The notes beneath the pieces are model-generated. The model was not told where the DNA came from, did not search any database, and saw only the letters and a list, made by a program, of their open reading frames with translations. A DNA stretch of 64,000 nucleotides from NCBI RefSeq assembly GCF_030209745.1, contig NZ_JARVRJ010000017.1, positions 186,001 through 250,000 of the forward strand. The letters are read 5' to 3'. The DNA is from Arthrobacter sp. fls2-241-R2A-200 (GTDB lineage: Bacteria; Actinomycetota; Actinomycetes; Actinomycetales; Micrococcaceae). The first letter of the stretch is position 1, and every line of letters starts with the position of its first letter. Below, in pieces: positions 1 through 9,120 of this stretch. The position numbers and the translations under genes are program-made.

Positions 1-1008
1 TTCGGCCAGCAAGAGATTCGTCCCATAGAAGTCGGCCATGTCCCTGATCCAAGGGGAGTTACCAACGGACGCGCCGCGGGAAATCGGGAGCGCGTGGAAG
101 ACGCTTGCGGGCCTGCGGCTGTATTCCTGCAGGGCGGTGAAGAACGGTGTCTCGTATCGCTCTGCAACGCCGGACAGGAGGGAAAGGTGCAGGTCCAAGT
201 GGTCCTGCCTGCGGAAAATCCGCCGGAACCCCTTGGTCAAGGAACCTGCCAAGGACTCGATGGACACACCCGCAACCAGGTAGACATCCAGTTCCGGTCG
301 GATTCCGGAAACAGCCTCGGCCAAACCAAGAATGCGCCGCAGTGGCCGGGCCGACTCCAAGCCCTGGTCCGAGTGCGGGGCCAGGAATTTACGGAGATCC
401 CGGCCCAAAGGCTGTGTGCTGCGGTATGAAAAGCCCGGGCGCAGAATGACAGCCTGGATATCCGGGTTGAGGAGGACGGCAACCAAAGCATCCTCGTAGC
501 TGGGCACCACGTTGATGGCGTACGTGAAGGCGTCCGAAGGCCGGGCTTGTGCGGCCATATCCGCTTTGAGCGATTCGGCCTCGAAGTGATCCAGGGTGTC
601 CACCACCAGCACCTCGAAGCGGGGACGCTCCGGGCCGCCGGCACCGGCCACGCCATCATCGTCCAAAGGCTCGACGACGGCGCCGGTACCGGACTCGGTT
701 GCGGCCGCGAGGGGAAGGTTGGACAAACCCGACAGGAGGTCGAGCGCGGAGCGGGGATCGCCGTCGTCGACGAAGTGGCGCAACTGTGCCACTACCGCTA
801 CCCCCGGCTGCGCCCAATACGGTTCCACGGCCTCCAGAAGGGCGAAGGCCCGGCCGATCTGCGAGCCGAGGTCCGGGTCCGACGAATCGCTGTGACGGCC
901 CGACGCCAATTGCTTGATGGCGTATCCCAGGAACTCCCAGGCGTCGGCGCGGGAACGCCAGGCCCGGCTGGGCGTGCCAATGGTGGGGGACGGGGAGTGG
1001 TTGCTCAT
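1..1008 (-). CDS. Orn/Lys/Arg decarboxylase family protein, N-terminal part (cut by window edge)
   Basis: PLP-dependent basic amino-acid decarboxylase of the Orn/Lys/Arg (SpeA/AdiA-like) family. I translated 336 codons running off the left edge. The last residues read VFHALPISRGASVGNS and WIRDMADFYGTNLLLAE, matching the conserved 'SRG.S...S.WI.DM..FYGTN..LAE' block that opens the catalytic domain of this family. The preceding ~290 residues would be the response-regulator-like wing domain. The ATG at 1008 follows a GAAAGAG stretch. It lies 34 bp downstream of the permease on the same strand, so the two are probably one operon. The PLP lysine is outside the window, so the substrate (arginine, ornithine or lysine) cannot be decided. 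Confidence 0.8.
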   Translation of the reverse strand, partial: MSNHSPSPTIGTPSRAWRSRADAWEFLGYAIKQLASGRHSDSSDPDLGSQIGRAFALLEAVEPYWAQPGVAVVAQLRHFVDDGDPRSALDLLSGLSNLPLAAATESGTGAVVEPLDDDGVAGAGGPERPRFEVLVVDTLDHFEAESLKADMAAQARPSDAFTYAINVVPSYEDALVAVLLNPDIQAVILRPGFSYRSTQPLGRDLRKFLAPHSDQGLESARPLRRILGLAEAVSGIRPELDVYLVAGVSIESLAGSLTKGFRRIFRRQDHLDLHLSLLSGVAERYETPFFTALQEYSRRPASVFHALPISRGASVGNSPWIRDMADFYGTNLLLAE

Positions 1009-1042
1009 GTGTAGTTTTTTCTCTTTCAAACTGACGGAACGG

Positions 1043-2536
1043 CTATGCGGTCAGGCCACTGCGGATACGGCCCCGGTACGCGTACCAACCCGCCACCAGC
1101 AGTGGCGCAAGGACCAGCAGCGACGCCAGCACCCAACGGCCGGTTTCGGAAAAGCCCATGGTGACCAGCACGAAGGCCAGGAACCCGAGGGTCAAGTATG
1201 ACGTGAAAGGGGCACCGAAGAGCCGGAACGCGGGCCTGGTGGCTTTGCCGGTCTTGACCCAGGACTGCAGTTTGATGTGGCACAACATGATGGTGGCCCA
1301 GCCGCCGATGATGCCCACAGCCGAGATCTCAAGCACGATCTCGAAGACCTGTGAGGGAACTATGGCGTTCAGACCCACGCCCACCAAGGTGATTGCCGCG
1401 GTCAGGAGGATTCCGCCGTAAGGGACTCCTGACGCGCTGATCCTGGCGGTGAAGCGGGGAGCCGAGCCATTGAGCGCCATGGAGCGCAGAATCCGGCCCG
1501 TTGAGTAAAGCCCTGCGTTGAGGCTGGAGAGCGCGGCGGTCAAGACCACGAAGTTCATCACCGACGCCGAGACGGCCCCGGCCTGCGGGTCGCCGAGGTG
1601 GGAGAAGAAGGTCACGAACGGTGATTCGCCTGCCTTGTACATCGTGAAAGGCAGCAAAAGGGACAGCAACAGAACAGAGCCAACGTAGAAGATGCCGATC
1701 CGAAGCACCACGGTGTTGACGGCCTTGGGCATGACCTTGTGGGGGTTGGCTGTTTCGCCCGCGGCAGTGCCCACGAGCTCAACCGCGGCGTAGGCGAACA
1801 CGACGCCGCTGATCGCCAGGAGCGGCGCCACGGCTCCGGTGGGGAACACTCCGCCGTTTTCAGCGATGATGTTCAGCCCCGGAATGCCGACGTCGGTCCT
1901 GCCGCCAAAGACGATAAAGCAGACGCCCACCACTAGGAACGCCACCAATGCGCCCACCTTGATGAGGGCGAACCAAAATTCCATCTCGCCGAAGATTTTG
2001 ACCGAAACGAGGTTAAGGGACAGCACCACCACCAAGGCAACGAGCGCCACGAGCCACTGCGGCACATCGTTGAGGGGCGCCCAAAAGTGGCCCCAGAACT
2101 TCACATACAGGGCGACGGCGGTGACGTCCACAATGGAGGTCATGGCCCAGTTCAGGAAGTACAGCCAACCGGCCGTGTACGCCATCTTCTCGCCGTAAAA
2201 CTCACGGGCGTACGAAACGAAAGAGCCCGACGTCGGACGGTACAGCACCAGCTCGCCCAAGGCCCTCAGGATCAGGAAAGCGAAAAACCCGCATACCGCA
2301 TAGGCCAGGACCAGGGCCGGTCCGGAAGCGTGGAGCCGGCCGCCTGCGCCCATGAAAAGGCCGGTTCCAATAGCGCCTCCGATGGCGATCATCTGGATTT
2401 GCCGGGGCTTGAGCGTCTTTCGGTAGCCGACTTCCTCCAAGGAAAAATCGTGCGCGGCGGAAGGTTTAGTGGCGGTGGCCAACGCGCCGTGAAGGCTCGG
2501 CGCGGCTTTCTCTGTTGAAGCTGGACTGGGTATCAC
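1043..2536 (-). CDS. APC-family amino-acid permease (AnsP/GABA-permease type)
   Basis: Inner-membrane amino-acid:proton symporter of the APC superfamily, 497 residues with about 12 hydrophobic segments. The start of TM1 reads [20 protein letters not shown], the family hallmark, and the segment [12 protein letters not shown] is also typical. By recollection the sequence is closest to L-asparagine permeases. The GTG at 2536 is preceded by AAAGGAG with 7-bp spacing, so I prefer it over the longer reading to 2674. It heads an operon with the downstream basic amino-acid decarboxylase and is divergent from a PucR regulator and glutaminase. Substrate could therefore be asparagine/glutamine or the decarboxylase substrate; sequence alone does not settle this. 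Confidence 0.88.
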   Translation of the reverse strand: MIPSPASTEKAAPSLHGALATATKPSAAHDFSLEEVGYRKTLKPRQIQMIAIGGAIGTGLFMGAGGRLHASGPALVLAYAVCGFFAFLILRALGELVLYRPTSGSFVSYAREFYGEKMAYTAGWLYFLNWAMTSIVDVTAVALYVKFWGHFWAPLNDVPQWLVALVALVVVLSLNLVSVKIFGEMEFWFALIKVGALVAFLVVGVCFIVFGGRTDVGIPGLNIIAENGGVFPTGAVAPLLAISGVVFAYAAVELVGTAAGETANPHKVMPKAVNTVVLRIGIFYVGSVLLLSLLLPFTMYKAGESPFVTFFSHLGDPQAGAVSASVMNFVVLTAALSSLNAGLYSTGRILRSMALNGSAPRFTARISASGVPYGGILLTAAITLVGVGLNAIVPSQVFEIVLEISAVGIIGGWATIMLCHIKLQSWVKTGKATRPAFRLFGAPFTSYLTLGFLAFVLVTMGFSETGRWVLASLLVLAPLLVAGWYAYRGRIRSGLTA

Positions 2537-2817
2537 TGGGGGTCTCCTTTGACTCCGGCGCCACCGGTCAGGTGGCTCAATACTCCGCAACGCGTGGCCG
2601 GACTGAAGGACGCGGGCACCATGGCTTGGGCGCGTCCCAGGGCAGTCTTCGTGGCGTTTGGGGACAGTCACCAACTCTAGGGCGAGACGGTCCTCGGGAA
2701 ACTGGCTGGCGAACCAAATTCACGGCCCGGCTCTTGTGCTGGGAGGACAACACTGCTGAGCTGAAGTGCCGGTAATGTTGCTGGCTGTGCGCGTTCATGC
2801 GCATGCACCGGCAGGTA

Positions 2818-2835
2818 TTTTTCAATGGCGAAAAA
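2818..2835. promoter_or_regulatory. Inverted repeat in the permease/PucR divergent region
   Basis: The 370-bp divergent intergenic region (2537-2906) holds no credible gene. It contains TTTTTC-N6-GAAAAA (2818-2835), perfect 6-bp arms, plus the self-complementary CATGCGCATG at 2796-2805. The AT-rich arms stand out in GC-rich surroundings 70 bp before the PucR gene. A regulator site is plausible but the binding protein is inferred only. Confidence 0.35.
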
Positions 2836-2906
2836 TGCCCTGGGCCGGTGAAAATGCGGTGAAGTCAATGCGACGAACTTAATAAGGAGAGGAAGCGTCA
2901 GCTTCG

Positions 2907-4523
2907 TTGAAAGCCCTGGAACCCGACGACGACGATGTCGTCACCCTGCTAAGCGATGTACTGGAAGACCTGGGAGTGGACAACGCCAGGCTGTTGCTGG
3001 CACCCAACCCGGACAACGGGATCGTCCGTGATGCGATCATCGTGGATGCCGAAGATGAAGACGGGGTTCAGCCCGGAACCCTGGTGATGCTCATAGGCGC
3101 CCGCGGTCGGGCGGCGCTGCCTGCTATCCGCCGGATCATGACCTACCGGCCCGCGGCCATTGCCGTCAAAGGCAACGAACGTGAACTGGAAGCCACGGCC
3201 CAGCTGCTGGAACCAGCCGGGATCGGACTCATCGCGGTAGCTCCGGGCCTGCGCTGGGACAACTTCAAGCGCATCGTCATGGACCGAATCCACGAGAACG
3301 ATGTTCCGGGGGACAGCCCCACGTCGGTCCACCGGGACCTGTTCGCGATTGCGCAGACCACCGCTACCCTGACCAACGGGCACGTGGTGATCGAGGACCC
3401 CGGCAACCAAGTACTGGCCTATTCGCCTGCCTCCAATGATGTGGACGAGTTACGCCGCCTCTCCATCCTGGCCAGGCGCGGACCGGAGCGGTACCAGAAG
3501 CTGCTCAAGGAATCCGGGGTCTACAAACACCTTCAAGCCACCGAAGCGCCCGTCCATGTTGAAGCCAACCCGGAAGCGGGACTCCGGGAACGGGTAGCCA
3601 TCGGTATCCATGCCGGTAGCCGTGTCATGGGCTACATCTGGTTGCAGGAGGGCGCCGAGCCCCTCGCACCGAACACCGACAGGCTGATGGTCGGGGCCGC
3701 CCGCCATGCCGCCGTCGAACTGGTACGGCACCGCAACGAGCAGTCCCAGTCGATGCGCGAGGACCGCGTGTCCAGCCTGCTCAGCGGCACCGCACAGGTC
3801 CATTCCCAAGCCCAGTCCGCAGGCATCGACCCATCAAAACCGGCGGCACTGGTGCTGATCTCCGCAGGAGGTCTGGACCAGAGCCCAGCGGGTCTTCAGC
3901 TTCGCAGGGGCGAGCTCTCCAACCTCGCCTCCATCCATGCGGCCGGATACCGTCCCGGCGCAGTGGTGGGAGCTTTGGGCCTTGAGACGGCCATCATCCT
4001 CCCGGACCTGGACCCGGCAAAGTCGCTGCCTGCCATCAACCGGCTGGTCAACACGATTGTCCGTGATGCCACCACCCACCTGCACTTCCACGTCCAGGCA
4101 GCCGTTGGCCCGATTGTTCCCCGCTTGGATGCATTGTCCGCCACGCTGGACCACGTCCGGAATGTCCTCAAGGTGCTCGAGGCCACGCCGTCGATCAGGG
4201 TTGCGTCCTACAGCGACGTTGAAACCACGGTGCTGACCAATGAGCTCCTGGAGTTGCTCGGGTCACGGACAACCCTCCGGCATGAAGGGATCACCAAGCT
4301 CTGCAGCCTCTACCCGGAGTTCGCGTTGACGCTGCTGACCTACCTGGAGTTTTTTGGCGACGTCAACCGGTGTGCCGAGGAACTGGCCATCCACCGCAAC
4401 ACCGTCCACTACAGGCTCCGCCGCGCCTGCGAAGTGGCTGGGTTGGATCTGCAGTCCGCGGACCAACGACTACTCGCCCACCTCCAGATCAGGCTCTGGA
4501 CCTACGCAGGCACAAAGGGCTGA
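2907..4523 (+). CDS. PucR/CdaR-family transcriptional regulator
   Basis: Transcription factor of 538 residues. The C-terminus carries the PucR-type helix-turn-helix (HTH_30): CAEELAIHRNTVHYRLRRA followed by a leucine-rich tail, as in PucR and CdaR proteins. The middle part fits the GGDEF-like/ligand region of this family; no classical N-terminal PucR domain is obvious. The start is a TTG at 2907, with AAGGAG at 2884-2889 rather distant; an in-frame stop at 2883 rules out a longer form. It overlaps nothing and is followed after 4 bp by glutaminase, so the two are co-transcribed. It probably senses an amino acid or nitrogen signal and controls glsA and perhaps the divergent permease operon (inference). 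Confidence 0.82.
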   Translation: MKALEPDDDDVVTLLSDVLEDLGVDNARLLLAPNPDNGIVRDAIIVDAEDEDGVQPGTLVMLIGARGRAALPAIRRIMTYRPAAIAVKGNERELEATAQLLEPAGIGLIAVAPGLRWDNFKRIVMDRIHENDVPGDSPTSVHRDLFAIAQTTATLTNGHVVIEDPGNQVLAYSPASNDVDELRRLSILARRGPERYQKLLKESGVYKHLQATEAPVHVEANPEAGLRERVAIGIHAGSRVMGYIWLQEGAEPLAPNTDRLMVGAARHAAVELVRHRNEQSQSMREDRVSSLLSGTAQVHSQAQSAGIDPSKPAALVLISAGGLDQSPAGLQLRRGELSNLASIHAAGYRPGAVVGALGLETAIILPDLDPAKSLPAINRLVNTIVRDATTHLHFHVQAAVGPIVPRLDALSATLDHVRNVLKVLEATPSIRVASYSDVETTVLTNELLELLGSRTTLRHEGITKLCSLYPEFALTLLTYLEFFGDVNRCAEELAIHRNTVHYRLRRACEVAGLDLQSADQRLLAHLQIRLWTYAGTKG

Positions 4524-4527
4524 CACC

Positions 4528-5439
4528 ATGGACATTCAAAACCTCCTCGACGACATTGTGGGGGCCGTGCAGCCCCATGTCGGCCAAGGAAACGTGGCCG
4601 ACTACATCCCGCAACTGGCCGCCGTTGATCCCCACCAGTTCGGCATTTCCGTAGCCACCCGGGACGGCGAAGTTTTCTCCGCGGGGGATGCCCACGTGGA
4701 GTTCTCCATCCAGAGCATCTCCAAGGTCTTCGCGCTCGCCTTGGTGTTGGCGTTCGACGGCGACGGCATCTGGAAGCGCGTCTTCCGGGAACCGTCCGGT
4801 AATCCGTTCAATTCCTTGATCCAACTGGAGAGCGAAAACGGCATTCCGCGGAACCCCTTCATCAACGCTGGCGCCATCGTGGTTTCGGACAGGCTCCTGA
4901 GCGTCACCGGGAGTGCTGCGATGGCTGTTCGGGACCTCCTGCGGCGGGAGACAGGAAACGCCACGCTTGAAGCGGATCAGCGGGTGGCAGGCTCCGAACT
5001 GGCCAACAGCCACCGCAATGCCTCACTGGCACACTTCCTGGCCAGTTGCGGCAATTTGGAGAACCCGGTGGACCTCGTCCTTGAGTCCTACGTCAACCAA
5101 TGTGCCTTGGCGATGACCTGCGAAGACCTGGCGCTCGCAACCCGGTTCCTGGCAGCCAACGGCGTCGGCGCTGAAGGCACCCGGCTGCTGTCGCCCGCGC
5201 AGACCAAACGGATCAACGCCGTGATGCTTACCTGCGGAACCTATGACGCCGCAGGGGAGTTCGCGTACCGGGTGGGACTTCCGGGCAAGAGTGGCGTGGG
5301 CGGTGGGATCGTGGCTGTGGTCCCCAACAAGTGCGCCATCAGTGTGTGGAGTCCAGGGCTGGGGAGGTCCGGCAACTCTGTGGCCGGTGTCGCTGCTTTG
5401 GACGAGTTCACCACCCGCACGGGGTGGTCTGTGTTTTAG
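4528..5439 (+). CDS. glsA: Glutaminase A
   Basis: Hydrolyses L-glutamine to glutamate and ammonia in the cytoplasm. The 303 residues span the whole beta-lactamase-fold glutaminase family. Visible signatures are FSIQSISKVF (the catalytic Ser-x-x-Lys: S..K), NPFINAGAIV, ESYVNQCALAM and the final GKSGVGGGIVAVVPN. The ATG lies 4 bp after the stop of the PucR regulator, so expression is likely coupled to it. The last codons and the TAG stop fall inside a 14-bp tandem repeat (5429-5470). With the neighbouring permease this suggests uptake and deamidation of glutamine or asparagine as nitrogen source. Confidence 0.95.
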   Translation: MDIQNLLDDIVGAVQPHVGQGNVADYIPQLAAVDPHQFGISVATRDGEVFSAGDAHVEFSIQSISKVFALALVLAFDGDGIWKRVFREPSGNPFNSLIQLESENGIPRNPFINAGAIVVSDRLLSVTGSAAMAVRDLLRRETGNATLEADQRVAGSELANSHRNASLAHFLASCGNLENPVDLVLESYVNQCALAMTCEDLALATRFLAANGVGAEGTRLLSPAQTKRINAVMLTCGTYDAAGEFAYRVGLPGKSGVGGGIVAVVPNKCAISVWSPGLGRSGNSVAGVAALDEFTTRTGWSVF

Positions 5440-5470
5440 GCCCTGTGTTCCAGGCCCTGTGTTTTAGGCC
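5429..5470 (+). repeat. 14-bp tandem repeat, three copies, spanning the glsA stop codon
   Basis: CTGTGTTTTAGGCC at 5429-5442, CTGTGTTCCAGGCC at 5443-5456, and CTGTGTTTTAGGCC again at 5457-5470. The functional TAG of glsA (5437-5439) sits in the first unit. The third unit repeats a TAG at 5465, in another reading frame. One of several such stop-spanning duplications in this window. Confidence 0.9.
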
Positions 5471-5558
5471 TGCGCTCTATGTGACGCAGCATTACCCAGC
5501 GTTACCGGGTGTTTCCGGGCCTTTGAAGCATGTTACGGAGCCGCCCTACAGTTTTTTC

Positions 5559-6830
5559 ATGGCAATACAGGACATTTACCCCACGGCGCTGCGGCTTCTG
5601 GGCAGGCCGGTGCTGGTGGTTGGCGGCGGTCCCGTCGCGGAGCGCCGGGCCAAAGGACTGCTCGACGCCGGTGCAGTAGTCACCGTGGTCGCTCCGGTTG
5701 CCACCGATAACCTTCGCGGGCTATCCGACGCCGGCCTGCTCACCTGGGAGCGCCGCGAGTACCGCACGGAGGACCTCGACGGCGTCTGGTTCGTCCAGAC
5801 CGCCACCGGCACTTCCGCCGTGGACACCCAAGTGGCTGCCGACGCCGAGGCGCAGCGGTTGTGGTGCGTCAACGCCTCCGACCATGAAGCCTCAGCGGCG
5901 TGGACGCCCGCGGTCGCCGTCGTCGACGATGTCAAAATCGCCATCAACGCCGGCGGAGATCCGCGCCGCGCCATGGCCCTCCGCAACGCCGTGGCAACGG
6001 CCCTCGAAACGGGGGACCTGCCGCTGAGGCGCCACCGCACGCCGGACGCTTCCGGAACCACAGGATCGGTCGCACTCGTCGGCGGGGGTCCGGGCGACTC
6101 CGGGCTCATCACGGTCCGCGGCCGGCGCTTGCTGGGCCAGGCCGACGTCGTGGTTGCCGATCGTCTTGGCCCGCGCGAGTTGCTCAACGAACTCGCCCCT
6201 GACGTCCGCGTCATTGAGGTGGGTAAAACTCCTGGACACCACCCCGTGCCTCAACTGGAGATCAACCGCATCCTCGTGGACGAAGCCTTGCAGGGCAAAC
6301 GGGTGGTCCGCCTCAAAGGCGGGGACCCGTATGTCTTGGGGCGCGGCGGGGAGGAAGCGGAGTTCTGCCGCCAGAACGGCGTCGAGGTTGAAGTTGTGCC
6401 CGGCGTGACGTCGGCAATCTCGGTTCCCGCTGCCGCCGGCATTCCAGTGACGCACCGCGGGTTGGCCAAAGGCTTCAGCGTGGTGACCGGCCATGAGGAG
6501 CTGTCCGAAGTCCCCGCCCGGCCCGATCACACTGTGGTGTTGCTCATGGGGGTGGCTCAATTGCGTGATTCTGCGGCTTCCTTGGCTGGCTCGGGTCTGC
6601 CTTTGGACACTCCAGTAGGTATCGTTGAGAACGGGTATTTGCCGAATCAGCGCGTCACTATCGGTACGCTGGGGAGCATCGCGGATCAGGCCGAAGCCAT
6701 CGGTGTGGCCAATCCAGCGGTCATCGTGATCGGCGACGTCGTCCGTGTCAGCCCCTTTGCGCCGCAGCATTTCAAGACCGCTGATTACAGCACCATCACC
6801 CCTAATCGTCCCCGCGTCCGCACTAACTGA
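5559..6830 (+). CDS. cysG: Siroheme synthase (fused precorrin-2 dehydrogenase/ferrochelatase and uroporphyrinogen-III C-methyltransferase)
   Basis: Makes siroheme, the cofactor of sulfite and nitrite reductases, from uroporphyrinogen III. The 423 residues show two parts. The N-terminal NAD-binding domain (~1-150) has [19 protein letters not shown]. The C-terminal SUMT domain (~165-410) has [34 protein letters not shown] and [22 protein letters not shown]. This matches CysG architecture, slightly shorter than the E. coli enzyme. I place the start at the ATG at 5559 just before [11 protein letters not shown]; no strong ribosome site is visible. The ferredoxin reductase gene follows after 20 bp, consistent with supplying both cofactor and electrons to a ferredoxin-dependent sulfite or nitrite reductase elsewhere. 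Confidence 0.93.
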   Translation: MAIQDIYPTALRLLGRPVLVVGGGPVAERRAKGLLDAGAVVTVVAPVATDNLRGLSDAGLLTWERREYRTEDLDGVWFVQTATGTSAVDTQVAADAEAQRLWCVNASDHEASAAWTPAVAVVDDVKIAINAGGDPRRAMALRNAVATALETGDLPLRRHRTPDASGTTGSVALVGGGPGDSGLITVRGRRLLGQADVVVADRLGPRELLNELAPDVRVIEVGKTPGHHPVPQLEINRILVDEALQGKRVVRLKGGDPYVLGRGGEEAEFCRQNGVEVEVVPGVTSAISVPAAAGIPVTHRGLAKGFSVVTGHEELSEVPARPDHTVVLLMGVAQLRDSAASLAGSGLPLDTPVGIVENGYLPNQRVTIGTLGSIADQAEAIGVANPAVIVIGDVVRVSPFAPQHFKTADYSTITPNRPRVRTN

Positions 6831-6850
6831 ACAGAAGAAGGAACACAGCC

Positions 6851-8317
6851 GTGTCAATTAGCACTCCCGTAGGTTCTGCGGACCGTCCGCTTCGCGTCGC
6901 CGTCATCGGCTCCGGCCCGGCCGGTGTGTACGCCGCGGACATCCTGACCAAGAGCGAGGCCGTCAAGAGCGGCGAACTCAATGTCAGCATCGACCTTTTT
7001 GACCGCTACCCAGCACCCTACGGCCTCATCCGCTACGGCGTGGCACCGGATCACCCCCGCATCAAGGGCATCGTGAACGCGCTGCACAAGGTGCTGGACC
7101 GCGGCGACATCCGCTTCTTCGGCAACGTCGACTACGGCACGGACATCTCCATCGAGGACCTCCGTAAGCACTACGACGCCGTCATCTTCGCCACCGGCGC
7201 CATCAAGGACGCGGACCTGAATATCCCGGGTATCGAGCTTGAGGGTTCCTTCGGCGGCGCGGACTTTGTTTCCTGGTACGACGGCCACCCTGATGTCTCC
7301 CGCGAATGGCCCTTGGATGCCAAGGAAATCGCGGTTCTTGGTAACGGCAACGTGGCGCTGGACGTAGCCCGCGTCCTTTCCAAGCACGCAGACGACCTCC
7401 TGGTCACCGAAATCCCGGACAACGTCTACGCCGGCCTGAAGAACTCCCCGGTCACCGACGTTCACGTCTTTGGCCGCCGCGGGCCGGCCCAGGTCAAGTT
7501 CACTCCGTTGGAACTGCGCGAGCTCTCGCACTCCAAGGACGTTGACATCATTCTGTACGCCGAAGACTTCGAATTCGACGAAGAGTCGGACCGCCAGATC
7601 CAGACCAACAACCAGACCAAGACCATGGTTGGCACGCTCACCAACTGGATCGCCGAGCAGCCCGAGGACCTCTCCGAGCTCACGGCTTCCCGCCGCCTGC
7701 ACCTGCACTTCCTGCACAGCCCGGTTGAAATTGTCGATTCCCCGGAGACCCCGGGGAAGGTGGCAGGCATCAAGTTTGAGCGCACCGAGTTGGACGGAAC
7801 CGGCAATGCCCGTGGCACGGGCGAGTTCATCGATTACCCCGTCCAGGCCGTCTACCGCGCCATCGGCTACTTCGGCTCGGCCCTGCCGGACGTGGAGTTC
7901 GACCACAAGAAGGGCGTTGTTACCAACGACGGCGGCCGTATCCTCGACGCCGACGGAAACCACGTCCCCGGGCTCTACGCCACTGGGTGGATCAAGCGTG
8001 GTCCGGTGGGCCTCATCGGGCACACCAAGGGCGATGCCCTCGAAACAGTCACGTACCTTCTGGAGGACCGGGAGAACCTGCCGACTGCGGAAGTTCCCGC
8101 GGCAGACGCCGTCGTGGATCTTCTTGACGCGCGCGGCGTGAAGTTCACCAGTTGGGAAGGCTGGCTTGCGCTGGACGCCCATGAACTCGCACTCGGCGCA
8201 GCGGCCACGGAGGCCGGCGGATCCCACGGTGTTGAGGTTAAGCGGGAACGCATCAAGGTTGTGCCGCGCGAGGACATGGTCACCATCTCCCGTGACGGAG
8301 TAGCCGCGGAGGTCTAA
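6851..8317 (+). CDS. fprA: Ferredoxin--NADP+ reductase, FprA/adrenodoxin-reductase type (copy 1)
   Basis: FAD- and NADP-dependent reductase moving electrons between NADPH and ferredoxin. The 488 residues include the FAD motif VIGSGPAGVYAADIL near the N-terminus, YGLIRYGVAPDHPRIK, the NADP motif VLGNGNVALDVAR near residue 160, and the C-terminal YATGWIKRGPVGLIGHTKGD, all typical of mycobacterial FprA. GTG start at 6851 after a GAAGAAGGAA stretch. It is 20 bp downstream of cysG and probably co-transcribed. A close paralogue lies at 16201-17640, with about three quarters identical residues by eye. Confidence 0.92.
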   Translation: MSISTPVGSADRPLRVAVIGSGPAGVYAADILTKSEAVKSGELNVSIDLFDRYPAPYGLIRYGVAPDHPRIKGIVNALHKVLDRGDIRFFGNVDYGTDISIEDLRKHYDAVIFATGAIKDADLNIPGIELEGSFGGADFVSWYDGHPDVSREWPLDAKEIAVLGNGNVALDVARVLSKHADDLLVTEIPDNVYAGLKNSPVTDVHVFGRRGPAQVKFTPLELRELSHSKDVDIILYAEDFEFDEESDRQIQTNNQTKTMVGTLTNWIAEQPEDLSELTASRRLHLHFLHSPVEIVDSPETPGKVAGIKFERTELDGTGNARGTGEFIDYPVQAVYRAIGYFGSALPDVEFDHKKGVVTNDGGRILDADGNHVPGLYATGWIKRGPVGLIGHTKGDALETVTYLLEDRENLPTAEVPAADAVVDLLDARGVKFTSWEGWLALDAHELALGAAATEAGGSHGVEVKRERIKVVPREDMVTISRDGVAAEV

Positions 8318-8346
8318 ATCCCTGCCTGAATTCCGCTGTAACCGTT

Positions 8347-8370
8347 GCCCGACCACATCTGTGGTCGGGC
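8347..8370. terminator. Hairpin between convergent fprA and GntR genes
   Basis: GCCCGACCACA (8347-8357) pairs with TGTGGTCGGGC (8360-8370), a perfect 11-bp arm pair. There is no clear U-tract. It lies between two converging genes and may end transcription from either side. Confidence 0.5.
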
Positions 8371-8400
8371 GATGGCGTTAAGGTCGGGCGACGGCGTTAA
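8363..8400. repeat. 19-bp tandem duplication
   Basis: GGTCGGGCGATGGCGTTAA (8363-8381) is followed directly by GGTCGGGCGACGGCGTTAA (8382-8400), one mismatch. The first copy overlaps the right arm of the preceding hairpin. Intergenic between fprA and the GntR gene. Confidence 0.85.
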
Positions 8401-8433
8401 AGCGGCCCGCACGTGCCACGGCGCTGCGAACGG

Positions 8434-9120
8434 TTAGAGAACGTTGTGTCCTTGGTCCACGCTGTAGTCCAGGTTCTTATAGACGCTGCGGACGGCGGCC
8501 TCGGGGTCACGGGCTTCCAGAGCTTCAATCAGCTCGTCATGTCCTGCCCGGGGGAGGCCGTTGAAGCCGTCTTCGCGCTGACTGCGCAGCAGGTCGTTGT
8601 GGAAGACCCCGCCAAATGATGCGTACAGCTGATGCAGCAGGGGGTTCCCGGAGGCCGAAGCCACCCGTTCGTGGAAATCCCAGTCGGCCCGCGCCCACGC
8701 CGGGTAGTCTCCCTTTTCCCACGCATCGCGCCGGAGGGCCAGGAACCTGCGCATCTCAGCAAGGTCCTCTGCGGTGGCATGCTTGGTGGCAAGCCGCGCG
8801 GCTTGGGTGTCAAGGCCGAGGCGCACTTCCACCACGTGTTCTTGCGTGTGCTCTGCGTACATCCGTTGCGCTGCACCGGACATTTCGCTGTTGGAACGGA
8901 CATACGTGCCATCGCCGCGCCGGACCTCGAGCATCCCGGAGTGGGCCAGGGCCTTAATGGCCTCCCGGAGGGTTCCGCGCGACACACCCAGGGTCGCCAT
9001 CAGCTCGGGCTCCGCCGGGATCCGCTCCTGGAGCGGCCACTGACCTGTTGTGATCATGTCCCGGAGTTTGGCGGTGATCTCCTCGGCCAGCGCCGGCCGA
9101 TGTGAAGGTGTCAGGGTCAT
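8434..9120 (-). CDS. GntR-family regulator, FadR/FCD subfamily
   Basis: DNA-binding repressor of 228 residues. The N-terminal winged helix is seen in GQWPLQERIPAEPELMATLG, VSRGTLREAIKALAHSGMLEV and RRGDGTYV. The C-terminal all-helical FCD effector domain has the expected arrangement, including ADWDFHERVASASGNPLL and the late H of AGHDELIEAL (metal/ligand-binding type). Its ATG overlaps the stop of the upstream transporter by 4 bp (9117-9120), so the two are translationally coupled. The palindrome at 10398-10416 in front of that transporter is its likely operator, giving autoregulation (inference). Confidence 0.92.
   Translation of the reverse strand: MTLTPSHRPALAEEITAKLRDMITTGQWPLQERIPAEPELMATLGVSRGTLREAIKALAHSGMLEVRRGDGTYVRSNSEMSGAAQRMYAEHTQEHVVEVRLGLDTQAARLATKHATAEDLAEMRRFLALRRDAWEKGDYPAWARADWDFHERVASASGNPLLHQLYASFGGVFHNDLLRSQREDGFNGLPRAGHDELIEALEARDPEAAVRSVYKNLDYSVDQGHNVL

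Noticed and set aside
237-659. 140-residue reading frame on the minus strand (and 155-residue plus-strand frame nearby)
   Set aside because: They lie within the decarboxylase coding sequence, which has clear family motifs in another frame. Arg/Pro-rich composition marks them as shadow frames.
6854-8356. 500-residue minus-strand frame opposite fprA, and similar long antisense frames opposite katA, efeO and the alpha-glucosidase
   Set aside because: Long antisense frames arise from GC-rich third codon positions. None shows family motifs or a ribosome site.
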